Notes: generated by a model from the sequence alone, not told the origin. DNA of 64,000 nucleotides from Clostridiales bacterium (GCA_022772525.1 JALFAD010000069.1:25781-89780), one strand, 5' to 3'; shown: positions 47,118 to 56,081, counted from the stretch's first letter. Numbers and translations: made by a program.

Positions 47118-49445
47118 TCAGTACTGCAGAGGCTTGATGTGCCAAATTTCCTCGGCATACTGACGAATAGTACGGTCAGAGGAGAACTTGGCGGCAGAAG
47201 CCACGTTCTGGAGGCACTTGCGGCCGAAGGCCATGCGGTCGGCATAGTCCCGGTTGGCGCGGAGCTTGGCATCCAGATAGGATTCGTAGTCCAGCAGCAG
47301 CCGGTACTGGTCGGAGTTTTCGCCCCAGTCCAGCAGCGAGTGGAACAGGTTGCGCAGGCCATCATCGGTAGGCACAGTGCCATCCACCAGCGTGTTGATA
47401 GCCCGGCGAAGATCGGCATTGCTGTCGTAGATGCCGCGAGGATAGTAGGAACTGCGGCCGGCGTTGATCTGCTCAACCGTGTGGCCGAAGATATACTCGT
47501 TTTCCATTCCTGCTTCCTGGGCAATCTCCACGTTGGCGCCGTCCAGAGTTCCCAGCGTCACAGCGCCATTGAGCATCAGCTTCATGTTGCCGGTGCCGGA
47601 AGCTTCCGTGCCGGCAGGGGAAATCTGCTCAGAAACATCGGCGGCGGGGATGATGTGCTCGGCGTAGGAGCAGTTGTAGTTCTGAACAAAGACCACCTTG
47701 ATCTTGTCCGCAACAGCGGGATCGTTGTTGATCATCCGAGCCACACGGTTGATGTAGCGGATGACGGACTTTGCGTCCATATAGCCGGGGGCGGACTTTG
47801 CGCCGAAAATGAACACGGTGGGATAGAAGTCGGGCAGGCGGCCCTCCTTCAGGCGGAAATAAATGTCCATAACTGACAGAATATTCATCAGCTGGCGCTT
47901 GTACAGGTGCAGGCGCTTGACCTGAACATCAAACATGAAGTCAGGATTCAGCATGATTCCCTCATGCTTGGCGATGACATTGCACAGCTGCTCCTTCTTC
48001 TTTCGCTTGATGGCGTTGAACTGGGCTACCGTCTCGTCATTGATCTGATCCTTCAGGCCGCCGATCAGCTCCAGATCCTTCAGGAAGTCACCGCCCACCT
48101 TCTGCCGGACCATCTGTGTCAGCTCTGGGTTGCACAGACCGATCCAGCGGCGGGGAGTAATACCGTTGGTCTTATTCTGGAAACGCTCGGGATAGACGTT
48201 GTACCAATCCTTGAAGCAGTCGTCCTTCAGAATCTGCGTGTGAATCTCCGCGACGCCGTTGACGTAGCTGCCCACATAAACGGACAGATTCGCCATGTGG
48301 GCCACATTGTCCCGGATAATGAACAGGTTGGGATGCTCGGTCTTCAGCTTGGCATCGATCTGGCAAATGATATCCACGATTTCGGGAACGACAGAACGCA
48401 TCAGATCCAGAGGCCACTTCTCCAGCGCCTCGCCCATGACGGTGTGGTTGGTGTAGGAGAAGGTCTTCTGGGCCACCTGGAAAGCCTCGTCAAAGCTCAT
48501 GCCCTCCAGCTTCAGCAGACGGATCAATTCAGGAATGGACATGGCGGGGTGGGTATCGTTCAGCTGTACAGCGTAGAACTCGCCAAAGCGGCTCAGGTCG
48601 TTGCCGTGGGCAATCTTGAAGGTGCGGATCATATCCTGCAATGATGCGGAGGACAGGACATACTGCTGCTTGATACGCAGACGCTTGCCGTCCCAGGTGG
48701 AATCGTTGGGATACAGAACGCGGGTGATGTCCTCAGCCTTATTCTTGGCGTCCAGAGCGCGCAGATAATCCTGACTGTTAAAGGCGTCGAAGTTCAGTTC
48801 CTCCTCCGCCTCGCACTGCCACAGGCGCAGCGTACCCACATTTTTGGTGTCATAGCCGATGATGGGCACATCGTAGGGAACCGCCAGAACAGTGTGGTCG
48901 GGGAAGTGAATCTTTACGGTGTGGTTGTAGCGGCGGTATGACCAGGGATCGCCATATTTGGTCCAGTCATCGGCCTTCTCCACCTGATTGCCGTTGCCGT
49001 CAAAGCTCTGCTTGAACAGGCCGAACTTATAGCGCAGACCATAACCAGACAGCGGAATGTTGGTGGAAGCGGCGCTGTCCAGGAAGCAGGCCGCCAGGCG
49101 GCCCAGGCCGCCGTTGCCCAGTGCGTCATCCTCAATATCCTCCAGAACCGCCAGATCCACGCCGCGCTCAGCAAACAGCTTCTTCATCTCGTCAAGAATA
49201 CCCAGATTGAACAGGTTGCTGTAGACCAGACGGCCGATCAGGTACTCAGCGGAAATATAATAGGCCTTGCGCTCGTGCATACGGGTCTTCTTGGCATGAC
49301 TCCAATTATCGGAAATCGCCATCATGACTGCCTGACCAAGAGCTTCATGCAGCTCCTGAGGGGTTGCGTCCTTCAGGGATACGTCGTAAGTGTACTTCAG
49401 CTGTGCTTCTGTCCACTTCAGGATGTTCACACAATTCAGATTCAT
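47118..49445 (-). CDS. glgP: Glycogen/maltodextrin phosphorylase
   Basis: The 775-residue enzyme releases glucose-1-phosphate from glycogen. Family marks are DDALGNGGLGRLAACFLDS, NDTHPAMSIPELIRLL, TNGITPRRWI, and the pyridoxal-phosphate site EASGTGNMKLMLNGAVTLGT near residue 610. The ATG at 49445 follows GGAGG and gives the usual start MNLNCVNILKWTEAQ. A LacI-type operator is found in its leader. Confidence 0.95.
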   Translation of the reverse strand: MNLNCVNILKWTEAQLKYTYDVSLKDATPQELHEALGQAVMMAISDNWSHAKKTRMHERKAYYISAEYLIGRLVYSNLFNLGILDEMKKLFAERGVDLAVLEDIEDDALGNGGLGRLAACFLDSAASTNIPLSGYGLRYKFGLFKQSFDGNGNQVEKADDWTKYGDPWSYRRYNHTVKIHFPDHTVLAVPYDVPIIGYDTKNVGTLRLWQCEAEEELNFDAFNSQDYLRALDAKNKAEDITRVLYPNDSTWDGKRLRIKQQYVLSSASLQDMIRTFKIAHGNDLSRFGEFYAVQLNDTHPAMSIPELIRLLKLEGMSFDEAFQVAQKTFSYTNHTVMGEALEKWPLDLMRSVVPEIVDIICQIDAKLKTEHPNLFIIRDNVAHMANLSVYVGSYVNGVAEIHTQILKDDCFKDWYNVYPERFQNKTNGITPRRWIGLCNPELTQMVRQKVGGDFLKDLELIGGLKDQINDETVAQFNAIKRKKKEQLCNVIAKHEGIMLNPDFMFDVQVKRLHLYKRQLMNILSVMDIYFRLKEGRLPDFYPTVFIFGAKSAPGYMDAKSVIRYINRVARMINNDPAVADKIKVVFVQNYNCSYAEHIIPAADVSEQISPAGTEASGTGNMKLMLNGAVTLGTLDGANVEIAQEAGMENEYIFGHTVEQINAGRSSYYPRGIYDSNADLRRAINTLVDGTVPTDDGLRNLFHSLLDWGENSDQYRLLLDYESYLDAKLRANRDYADRMAFGRKCLQNVASAAKFSSDRTIRQYAEEIWHIKPLQY

Positions 49446-49554
49446 CTTTTCAAGCCTCCATAATATCGTCGGGGTTTCGCCATTGGGTTCAAACCGCGAA
49501 CGCGGTTGCAGTTGCAAAAAGCTGTGGGGCTTTTCAACGGATGATTGAAAAAGT

Positions 49555-49614
49555 GAAACGTTTCCATCACACCCCACACCTATATAGGATACTGTCAATT
49601 TCTTTTTTTGTCAA
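49555..49614 (-). promoter_or_regulatory. Promoter and LacI-type operator of glgP
   Basis: On the minus strand TTGACA (49609-49614), 17 bases and TATCCT (49586-49591). The palindrome GAAACGTTTC (49555-49564), a classic LacI-family core, lies about 15-25 bases after the start point. A second palindrome, AACCGCG-AA-CGCGGTT (about 49494-49509), lies farther down the leader. Control by a sugar-responsive repressor is likely. Apart from these sites and the neighbouring terminator, I see nothing in the 300-base gap. Confidence 0.65.
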
Positions 49615-49705
49615 GTAATAACCAACGAAAAATGGCGAATTTTTCCGTTTTCGGCATATGATTTCTATTATATCCCCGCAGGGTGGGGATCATTCCGTCC
49701 CGCGT

Positions 49706-49734
49706 AAAAAAGACCCGCCGTGCGGCGGGTCTTT
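49706..49734 (-). terminator. Terminator of the sugar ABC ATPase gene
   Basis: AAAGACCCGCCG and its complement form a tight hairpin, followed on the minus strand by TTTTTT, 14 bases beyond the stop. Confidence 0.85.
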
Positions 49735-49747
49735 GGGGATGTACAAA

Positions 49748-50935
49748 TCAGGCTTCCAGATTGATGCCGGTCTCCTTGGAGAACAGGTGGCACACATGAC
49801 CGGGGAAGGTGTACTTGACGGTGTTGCCATTGGACAGAGCGGCGACTTCCGCGCCGGTCATGTTCATGGTGGAAACAACCATGACCACATCGCGGCCCAT
49901 GGAGGTCACATGCAGGTGGACGGAGGAGCCCATCAGCTCGGACACATCGACCTTGCCTTCGATGCCATCGGTGCCCAGCGTAATGTGCTCGGGGCGGACA
50001 CCCAGAACCACATCCTGCTCGGCAACATTGTTGGCAGCCAGCTTCGCCTGCTTCTCCTCGGACAGCTCAACGCTCAGAGCGTCCAGCTTGACAACATACT
50101 TGCCGTTCTCCTTAACCAGCTTGGCATTCTCGAACAGGTTCATCTGAGGAGTACCAATGAAGGTAGCAACGAACAGGTTGTAAGGATGGTTGAACACTTC
50201 CTGAGGCGTGCCGATCTGCTGAATGAAGCCATCCTTCATGATGACAATGCGGTCACCCAGCGTCATGGCCTCGGTCTGGTCGTGGGTAACGTAAATGAAG
50301 GTGGTGTTGATGCGCTGACGCAGCTTGATGATCTCAGCACGCATCTGGTTACGCAGCTTGGCGTCCAAGTTGGACAGAGGCTCGTCCATCAGCAGAACCT
50401 TAGGCTCCCGGACGATAGCACGGCCAATGGCGACACGCTGACGCTGACCACCGGACAGAGCCTTGGGCTTACGGCCCAGATACTGGGTGATGTCAAGAAT
50501 TTCGGCAGCTTCCTTGACCTTCTTATCGATCTCGTCCTTGGGCAGCTTGCGCAGCTTCAGGGCGAAGGCGATGTTATCATAAACGGTCATGTGGGGATAC
50601 AGAGCATAGTTCTGGAAAACCATGGCGATATCGCGGTCCTTGGGGGCCACGTCGTTCACCAGCTTATCGCCGATGTACAGCTCGCCGCCGGAAATCTCTT
50701 CCAGACCGGCGATCATCCGCAGGGTGGTGGACTTGCCGCAGCCGGAAGGTCCGACCAGAACGATGAACTCCTTATCGGCAATGTCCAGGTTGAACTCCTG
50801 AACTGCCACGACGCCCTCGTCCGTGACCTGCAGGTTGCTCTTCTTTTCGGGCTCGCCCTTCTTCTTTTTCTTCTTGGCGTCGTCGCCGTTGAAGGGGTAG
50901 ACCTTTTTGATGTTCTTCAGGGTTAAGCTTGCCAT
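49748..50935 (-). CDS. Sugar ABC transporter ATP-binding protein, MsmK/UgpC type
   Basis: The 395-residue ATPase has Walker A VGPSGCGKSTTLRMIAGL, the Q-loop, the signature ALSGGQRQRVAIGRAIVREP, and Walker B VLLMDEPLSNLDAKLR, plus the C-terminal regulatory OB-fold (about 240-395) of the CUT1 sugar importers. No membrane or binding protein is adjacent, so it is probably the shared multitasking ATPase (MsmK type). A Lys-rich insert (DDAKKKKKKGEPEKKS) follows the first strand. The conserved start is MASLTLKNIKKVYPF at 50935, though its ribosome site is weak and an upstream GTG is possible. Confidence 0.9.
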   Translation of the reverse strand: MASLTLKNIKKVYPFNGDDAKKKKKKGEPEKKSNLQVTDEGVVAVQEFNLDIADKEFIVLVGPSGCGKSTTLRMIAGLEEISGGELYIGDKLVNDVAPKDRDIAMVFQNYALYPHMTVYDNIAFALKLRKLPKDEIDKKVKEAAEILDITQYLGRKPKALSGGQRQRVAIGRAIVREPKVLLMDEPLSNLDAKLRNQMRAEIIKLRQRINTTFIYVTHDQTEAMTLGDRIVIMKDGFIQQIGTPQEVFNHPYNLFVATFIGTPQMNLFENAKLVKENGKYVVKLDALSVELSEEKQAKLAANNVAEQDVVLGVRPEHITLGTDGIEGKVDVSELMGSSVHLHVTSMGRDVVMVVSTMNMTGAEVAALSNGNTVKYTFPGHVCHLFSKETGINLEA

Positions 50936-51200
50936 ACGTTTTTCGACTCTAAACGCACCTACCATTTTCGCGTGCGTTCTCGCATACCCGGAAAGTAAAA
51001 ATTCCGGGAGCATTACGACAGGTCTCCACACTGCCGCACCGTAAGTCAGACGGATTTATCCTCCTTTAATTCAGCGAACGGCGCCTAGGGTAGTGGAGTA
51101 GACGCAATTCACCTGGATAAACAAATGATATCATATTATTTTCCATCCGGCAACAGTGGGTTTTCACAGTTTTTTCCTTCTGTTTTTGTTGATTCTGCCA

Positions 51201-52484
51201 TTACCTGTCGATTTGGCAGCTGTCCCCTTCCAGAACCAGCCTGCTGCCATAGTATTCTGTCATGGCTTTTTCCAAATCGGCGGCATCGGAAACCGCCGCC
51301 GTCTCATAGCAGGAATGCATGGCAAGCTGCGGCAGGCCGATATCCACCGTGGGAACGCTGACATGGGAAAGAGAAATCCGGCCAAGCGTTGAGCCGCCGG
51401 GAATGTCCGCACGGTTGCAGTAGCTCTGCACGTTCACACCCGCGTTTTTGCATATCTTGCGGAACACTGCGGCGGACATACCGTCCGTACAGTAGCTCAG
51501 GTTGGCATTGTATTTCAGCACAACACCGCCGCCCAGAACGGGAGCGTTGGCAGGGTCGGCAAGCTCAGGATGATTGGGGTGAACCGCGTGGGCATTGTCC
51601 GCGGAAACGGCAAAGGACTGGGCCAGCATCCGTTTCAGATCCCATTCCATGCTCTCACAGGCCCGCTCCAGCACATCCGACAGCAGCGTTGAACCCGCGC
51701 CCTGCACCGAGCCGGAACCGACCTCCTCGCTGTCAAACACGCACAGCACCGGCACCGCACCGGAGGGCTTTGCCCTCAAAAAGCCCCGGGCACAGCCCCA
51801 CACGCATTCCAGATCGTCCAGCGCAGCGGAGGAAATGTACTCCCCATCCGCACCCCAGACGGAAGACTTCTGCCGGACATAGAGATACAAGTCGTGGCCC
51901 AAAATCTTCCCGCCCGCCTGCCGTTCCAATTCATCCGCCAGCCTTCCGGCGCTGTCCATCCCTCCCATCAGCGGCAGCATATCCACCGCCGGATTCCATT
52001 TATAGCCGTCGTTGACCTGCCGGTTCATGTGAATGGCGACGCTGGGGATCAGCAGAAGGTCCCGGTCAATATCCACCAGGCGGTTCTCCACACCATTTTG
52101 GGTTTCCACTGTCACCCGCCCGGCAACCGACAGGGGCCTATCCAGCCAGGTATGCAGGATCTGCCCTCCGTAGCGTTCTACCGCCATTCGAAGGTAGGCC
52201 CCGTTCAGTTCAAAATTCTCCTTGACCTTAAAACAGGGCCTGTCCAGGTGGCTGACACTCATCAGAAAGCCCGTCGGCTGCCCTTCCGGGATTCGGAACG
52301 CCGCCAAAGCAGCGCCGCCCCGCTCCACATAGTATTTTTCGCCGGGTGTCAAACGCCAGTCCACCTGTTCCGGCAGACGGGTATAGCCCGCCTCTTCCAG
52401 CCTTCTTTTCAAAAAATTCTGTGCGTGATAGACGCTGTGAGCAGCATCCAGAAATGTCCGCAGGCTCTTCACTTGTTCCTTCAT
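51201..52484 (-). CDS. M18-family aminopeptidase
   Basis: The 427-residue enzyme resembles the M18 family (aspartyl aminopeptidase-like), with metal-binding patterns SVSHLDRPCFKVKENFE, a Met-Gly-Gly-Met-Asp-containing segment (MLPLMGGMDSAGRLADEL), VCVFDSEEVGSGSVQGAGST, and ISLSHVSVPTVDIGLPQLAM with the last His. Start is at an ATG after AGGAGG (two Met in tandem at 52484 and 52487). The intergenic space to spo0A carries 0A boxes that may affect both genes. Confidence 0.88.
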   Translation of the reverse strand: MKEQVKSLRTFLDAAHSVYHAQNFLKRRLEEAGYTRLPEQVDWRLTPGEKYYVERGGAALAAFRIPEGQPTGFLMSVSHLDRPCFKVKENFELNGAYLRMAVERYGGQILHTWLDRPLSVAGRVTVETQNGVENRLVDIDRDLLLIPSVAIHMNRQVNDGYKWNPAVDMLPLMGGMDSAGRLADELERQAGGKILGHDLYLYVRQKSSVWGADGEYISSAALDDLECVWGCARGFLRAKPSGAVPVLCVFDSEEVGSGSVQGAGSTLLSDVLERACESMEWDLKRMLAQSFAVSADNAHAVHPNHPELADPANAPVLGGGVVLKYNANLSYCTDGMSAAVFRKICKNAGVNVQSYCNRADIPGGSTLGRISLSHVSVPTVDIGLPQLAMHSCYETAAVSDAADLEKAMTEYYGSRLVLEGDSCQIDR

Positions 52485-52578
52485 CATGGGCTCCTCCTTC
52501 ATTTTCACGAAAAAATCGAATGTCACTGATTTTACATCAAAATGTGACAGGCGTCAACTGTTCGATCCTCCGCCTTTT

Positions 52579-52695
52579 TTCGACATGGTTCTTCAAAAAT
52601 GTTACATTTTCTTACAATTCCATCACAGATTGTCGATGTTTGACGAACGATTGTTGAGGATTTCACTTGCAAATTCAAGCATATCGTGGTATTCT
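52579..52695 (+). promoter_or_regulatory. Promoter and 0A boxes of spo0A
   Basis: A SigA-like promoter TTGCAA (52667-52672), 17 bases, TATTCT (52690-52695, with TGG before it). Upstream lie TGTCGAT (52631-52637) and TGACGAA (52641-52647), 10 bases apart, and an inverted TTCGACA (52579-52585). These match the Spo0A box core TGNCGAA, so autoregulation is likely. I could not identify a convincing SigH promoter. Confidence 0.65.
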
Positions 52696-52760
52696 TTTAT
52701 TGTCGCACATGGCAGTTACGCCGTGAACTGGGGAGATTCTACATGACAGGAGAGGTATGT

Positions 52761-53540
52761 ATGGAACACACATCAACGGTATTTATCGCCGACAGCGCCG
52801 AGGACTTTTGTTCCGGTCTGACTGCTGCTTTGCAGCGCGCCGACGGCTTTCGTGTTTTGGGAACTGCCGGCGACGGGGAGCAGGCAATTCGCATGATCGA
52901 AGAGAAAAAGCCGGATATCCTGGTACTCGACCTAATGCTGGCGAAAAAGGACGGAATCAGCGTCCTAAAATCCATTGCGAACATGGAGCATAAACCAATC
53001 ACACTGGCAACCTCCGCGTTTCTTACGGAGTACGTTTCCACAGCGGCGGCAAACTTAGGCGTCCGCTACCTGATGCTGAAGCCCTGCGACATGGCTGCGC
53101 TGGTTGAGCGGTTGGAGGAAATCCGGGGTGGGGAGAGCCTTCGGTATCCTGCCGCCCGCCGTTCTGACAAGGTCAGCATTGAAACCCTTGTGACCAATAT
53201 CATCCACGAGATTGGCGTTCCCGCCCATATCAAGGGCTACCAGTATCTGCGGGAGGCCATTATCATTGCTGTGAACGACATGGATGTGATCAACGCCATC
53301 ACAAAGGTACTGTACCCGGAGGTCGCCAAAACCTTCGGCACCACGCCGTCCAGAGTGGAGCGGGCCATCCGCCACGCCATCGAGGTTGCCTGGGACAGAG
53401 GGGATTTGGACACCCTGCAAAAATTCTTCGGCTACACGGTTTCCAACACCAAGGGCAAGCCCACCAATTCGGAGTTCATCGCCCTGATTGCGGACAAGCT
53501 GCAATTGCAGTTAAAGTCCGCCGAGGCGGCGCAGTTCTGA
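52761..53540 (+). CDS. spo0A: Sporulation master regulator Spo0A
   Basis: The 259-residue protein has a receiver domain (about 1-125) with phospho-acceptor in [14 protein letters not shown] and LKPCD near the end, and the Spo0A DNA-binding domain (about 140-255; [59 protein letters not shown]). In the acidic pocket the usual Asp-Asp reads Asp-Ser (FIADSAED). The ATG at 52761 follows AGGAGAGG. The 3' end overlaps the left boundary of an integrated element and is repeated at 61295-61543, so the last codons may have come with the element. Confidence 0.95.
   Translation: MEHTSTVFIADSAEDFCSGLTAALQRADGFRVLGTAGDGEQAIRMIEEKKPDILVLDLMLAKKDGISVLKSIANMEHKPITLATSAFLTEYVSTAAANLGVRYLMLKPCDMAALVERLEEIRGGESLRYPAARRSDKVSIETLVTNIIHEIGVPAHIKGYQYLREAIIIAVNDMDVINAITKVLYPEVAKTFGTTPSRVERAIRHAIEVAWDRGDLDTLQKFFGYTVSNTKGKPTNSEFIALIADKLQLQLKSAEAAQF
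53423..53470 (+). repeat. Left 48-base direct repeat (attL-like)
   Basis: Identical to 61426-61473. It encodes the [15 protein letters not shown] part of Spo0A. The recombination crossover probably lies within it. Confidence 0.8.
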
Positions 53541-53654
53541 TTGGGGCGCAACGGGTTTCCGGCTTTTTCTTTTGAGGCTCCAACCCTACGAATGTTGGGA
53601 AACCCCCAATAGAGGATACTCGTTAAGCCTATCAACATTCTTTATCGCACCTAT

Positions 53655-53705
53655 AAATACTCCTGCTTTATTGGGTGAAAATCACGCCAATGAACAGGAG
53701 TATTT
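53655..53705 (+). promoter_or_regulatory. Hairpin that hides the recombinase ribosome site
   Basis: AAATACTCCTG (53655-53665) and CAGGAGTATTT (53695-53705) pair over 11 bases, with inner pairing TTGG/CCAA and GTG/CAC. The 3' arm contains AGGAG, the ribosome-binding site of the recombinase that starts at 53708. The structure can also act as a weak terminator, since T's follow. It likely limits recombinase synthesis from readthrough transcripts. Confidence 0.7.
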
Positions 53706-53707
53706 TT

Positions 53708-54697
53708 ATGGCAATTTGTTTGGATTTTGACTGGCAAACCAATGAATTTATGCTTTATTGCCGCACCACCCAATTAAGGGAAAAAACGATGCTTTCTTAT
53801 GAACAAACCCTGCGATTATTTGAGAAATGGTGTAAAGAAGAACAGGGTATCAGCACCGTAGATAAGGTCAATGAGAATGTGATACGCAGATACATTTTTG
53901 ACCTCCAAGAGAGAGGCAAATACACCTTCTATTCCAACGATAAGCAAAAGGCAACAAACTACCCAGACCGTCGGCGGGACTTCCGCAAACCCGTCAGCAC
54001 CATCACGATCAACAACTATATTCGCAATCTTCGGGTGTTCTTCAACTATCTGGAACGCAACTACATAATCAAGAAGAATCCGATGAAGCGGGTACGACAA
54101 CTGAAATCCAACAGAGAACCGAAGGTGTATCTGACTGACGATGAACTTCGTAAGTTGCTGTCAAAGTTTGACCGCTCCTATTTCTCCGAACATCGGGATT
54201 ATGTGATGATCCTCCTGATGCTCGACAGCGGGATGCGGTTGGGAGAGTGTTCCACCCTTTTGGTGTCGGATTTGGAACTTTCCCGCAAGCGGATAAATCT
54301 GCGGGCGGAGGAAACCAAAGGGCGGAAAGAAAGAACTGTATTTTTCTCCCCCAAGACCGAAAAGGCTCTGCGGAGTTGGCTCCAATACAAAGACCGCTAT
54401 GTGGAAAGTGATTATCTATTCCCTGTCAAAGAACACGGCGGTTCCATCGGTGTCGGTAATTTTGAAGGCAACTTCCGCAAGTATATTGCTCGTGCGGGTC
54501 TGAATGAAGAATACACCCCCCATTGTCTGCGAAACAATTTCGCAAAACGCTGTTTGATGAATGGTATGGATATTTACACTTTGAGTAAAATCTTGGGTCA
54601 TTCCAGCGTAACAGTTACCGAACAGGCATATCTCGACATCAATGACGATGATATGAGTAAACGCTATCAGCATTACAGTCCCTTGAATGGTGTATGA
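53708..54697 (+). CDS. Tyrosine recombinase (integrase)
   Basis: The 329-residue recombinase has an N-terminal SAM-like core-binding domain (LSYEQTLRLFEKWCKEEQG, about 15-120) and a catalytic domain with Arg in LDSGMRLGECSTLL, a Lys in the beta-hairpin (ETKGRKERTVFF), HxxR in YTPHCLRNNFAKRC, His in KILGHSSVTVTEQAYLD, and the nucleophile Tyr in the same stretch. The ATG at 53708 is chosen for AGGAG 7 bases upstream. It sits next to the left repeat, as expected of an element's integrase. XerC/D-like housekeeping function is less likely from its place. Confidence 0.93.
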   Translation: MAICLDFDWQTNEFMLYCRTTQLREKTMLSYEQTLRLFEKWCKEEQGISTVDKVNENVIRRYIFDLQERGKYTFYSNDKQKATNYPDRRRDFRKPVSTITINNYIRNLRVFFNYLERNYIIKKNPMKRVRQLKSNREPKVYLTDDELRKLLSKFDRSYFSEHRDYVMILLMLDSGMRLGECSTLLVSDLELSRKRINLRAEETKGRKERTVFFSPKTEKALRSWLQYKDRYVESDYLFPVKEHGGSIGVGNFEGNFRKYIARAGLNEEYTPHCLRNNFAKRCLMNGMDIYTLSKILGHSSVTVTEQAYLDINDDDMSKRYQHYSPLNGV

Positions 54698-54701
54698 GTT
54701 G

Positions 54702-54728
54702 GTACAAGTTTGTACAAGATAGTTCAAG
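54702..54728 (+). repeat. Three GTACAAG-type repeats at 10-base spacing
   Basis: GTACAAG at 54702, GTACAAG at 54712 and GTTCAAG at 54722 follow the recombinase stop with an exact 10-base period, one DNA turn. Related inverted copies lie at 60881-60948. They look like protein-binding sites on one face of the helix. Confidence 0.6.
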
Positions 54729-54761
54729 AGAGAGGAAGTTTTTACGACTTCCTCTCTCTTT
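54726..54761 (+). terminator. Terminator of the recombinase gene
   Basis: AAGAGAGAGGAAGT pairs with ACTTCCTCTCTCTT over 14 bases with a 7-base loop, followed by TTTG. It also ends the convergent WYL gene side. Confidence 0.8.
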
Positions 54762-54768
54762 GTGCGTG

Positions 54769-55766
54769 TTAGTACATCTCGGCTATTCCTTTTACATAGT
54801 TTCCCATTTCTTCCACCACTTCGGCGGGAGCCAGAATGCGGACGGCCTTACCCAATCCGCAAATCCATCCGAAAAACTGCGGGCTGACTTCAATGTCCGT
54901 ATGAATGGTAAAATGCTTTTCATCATCGGGAATCATCACAATATCCCGCCCAAAGCGGTCAATCACCACATTCGCCAAATGGTTGGAAAACCGTATCTTT
55001 ACGTTCTGGACTTTGCCGGAAAACATAGAGAACATCCGCAGAGAACGCTCTGACAAATTCAGTTCCTTAAACTCTTTCTTTCCCTCCCGCTTCTGGGCTA
55101 CAATGCTGATACCATCCATCTTATCCACACGGAAATGCTTCATCTTCCCGCCCTCAAAAGCCAAAAGATAATAGTTGTTATCGCTCCACAACAGGGCGTA
55201 AGGGCTTGCGGTGTAGAGTTCGCCTTTTTTGTAAATGCCTTTTGTTTTTTCGGGGTGAAATAGAAGTATTTGAAAGTGACCTGCCAGTCATTGGCGATAG
55301 CGGTGTGGAGATCGTCAAGATGGTAGAAAATGCTGTCATTCATACTGCGGACACGGTTGGGAACATAGCACCGCCGATCTAAAAGCACCCGATCATAGCG
55401 GCTTGCTTTCGCTTTCAGTTTGTCGGTCAGGGTCTTAGCCTGTTTCTGGGTGATGAAGCGGGAGGACTGAACGCTGTCAATTAGAAGTTGGAGTTCCTGT
55501 GTGTCAAACTCCCGATCTACAATTCTCCATCCCCTTGTCCGCCCGTCATACTGGGTTTCATAGCCGTATTCGTCCAAAAGGTGAAGATCGGAACAGACGG
55601 TTTTCTGCTCCACGGGGATTTTGTAGTAGTTGTCAAAGTGTTCGATAATTTCCTGAACCTTGACGGTATGGGTTTCGTCCGTCTGTTCCAGAAGATAGTC
55701 CAGAAGATAGAACAGTTTCAACCGTTGATTCTGCGATCTGCCCTTGCCCTTTTCGCCGTTCGCCAT
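54769..55766 (-). pseudogene. WYL-domain regulator split by a frameshift
   Basis: The first frame (55140-55766) gives a winged-helix start (MANGEKGKGRSQNQRLKLFY, VQEIIEHFDNYYKIPVEQKT) and half of a WYL domain, ending TFKYFYFTPKKQKAF. The second frame (54769-55191) continues as LLWSDNNYYLLAFEGGKMKH to a normal C-terminus. The break is at A AAA AAG (minus strand, 55224-55230), and a -1 shift there restores one product of about 330 residues. It is either a one-base deletion in an A-run or programmed frameshifting. A GGAGGGG site precedes the start. WYL regulators often sense nucleic acid or defence signals; target unknown. Confidence 0.75.
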
Positions 55767-55847
55767 AATATCCCCTCCGTGGCGGGTTTTCTGTTAGTAT
55801 AGCACACCAAAATGAAAGAGAAAAGCCTGTATCGCAGATATTTGAAG

Positions 55848-55876
55848 TTGATATTTGCGGAAGGGGGTGGTACAAT
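55848..55876 (+). promoter_or_regulatory. SigA promoter of the element RNA
   Basis: TTGATA (55848-55853), a 17-base spacer and TACAAT (55871-55876, with TGG before it). The predicted start is near 55883, just before the outer stem of the RNA below. Confidence 0.75.
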
Positions 55877-55882
55877 ACTTTT

Positions 55883-56081
55883 GCAAAACCAACTTCATAA
55901 TGCGTAGTTATAGAATCTCACCATAGGGATGCTATACCCTTTTCACACCCATAATGTGAATTTGTTAAAAATGCAAATTCCGTTTCTGTGGGTGTGAGGG
56001 GTTCCTTATTACGCAGAGTTGGTTTGGCGACTAACGGAGTTTGCGTTTTTGGTGCGCTGACTTCGGTTAGCGCACTTTTTT
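55883..56081 (+). ncRNA. Candidate 0.2 kb structured RNA in the element
   Basis: After a good promoter, the sequence can fold as one long branched hairpin: AAACCAACT with AGTTGGTTT (55886-55894, 56017-56025), TGCGTA with TACGCA, CACACCCA with TGGGTGTG plus CCCT with AGGG, and an inner GAATTTG with CAAATTC. A strong terminator with a UUCG loop (56052-56075) and T's follows. No ORF with a ribosome site fills it. It may be a stand-alone RNA or a leader for the lipoprotein gene 26 bases beyond. I do not recognise a family. Confidence 0.6.
56052..56081 (+). terminator. Strong terminator with UUCG loop
   Basis: GTGCGCTGAC-TTCG-GTTAGCGCAC, ten pairs including one G-U, followed by six T. It separates the RNA candidate from the lipoprotein gene. 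Confidence 0.9.

Noticed and set aside
51032..51070. A short leader peptide gene after the AAAGGAGG at about 51062
   Set aside because: No start codon lies at a usable distance, and the frames stop soon.
53708..54697. Recombinase as the housekeeping XerC or XerD
   Set aside because: Its place beside the duplicated spo0A boundary and the AT-rich cargo fits an element integrase much better.
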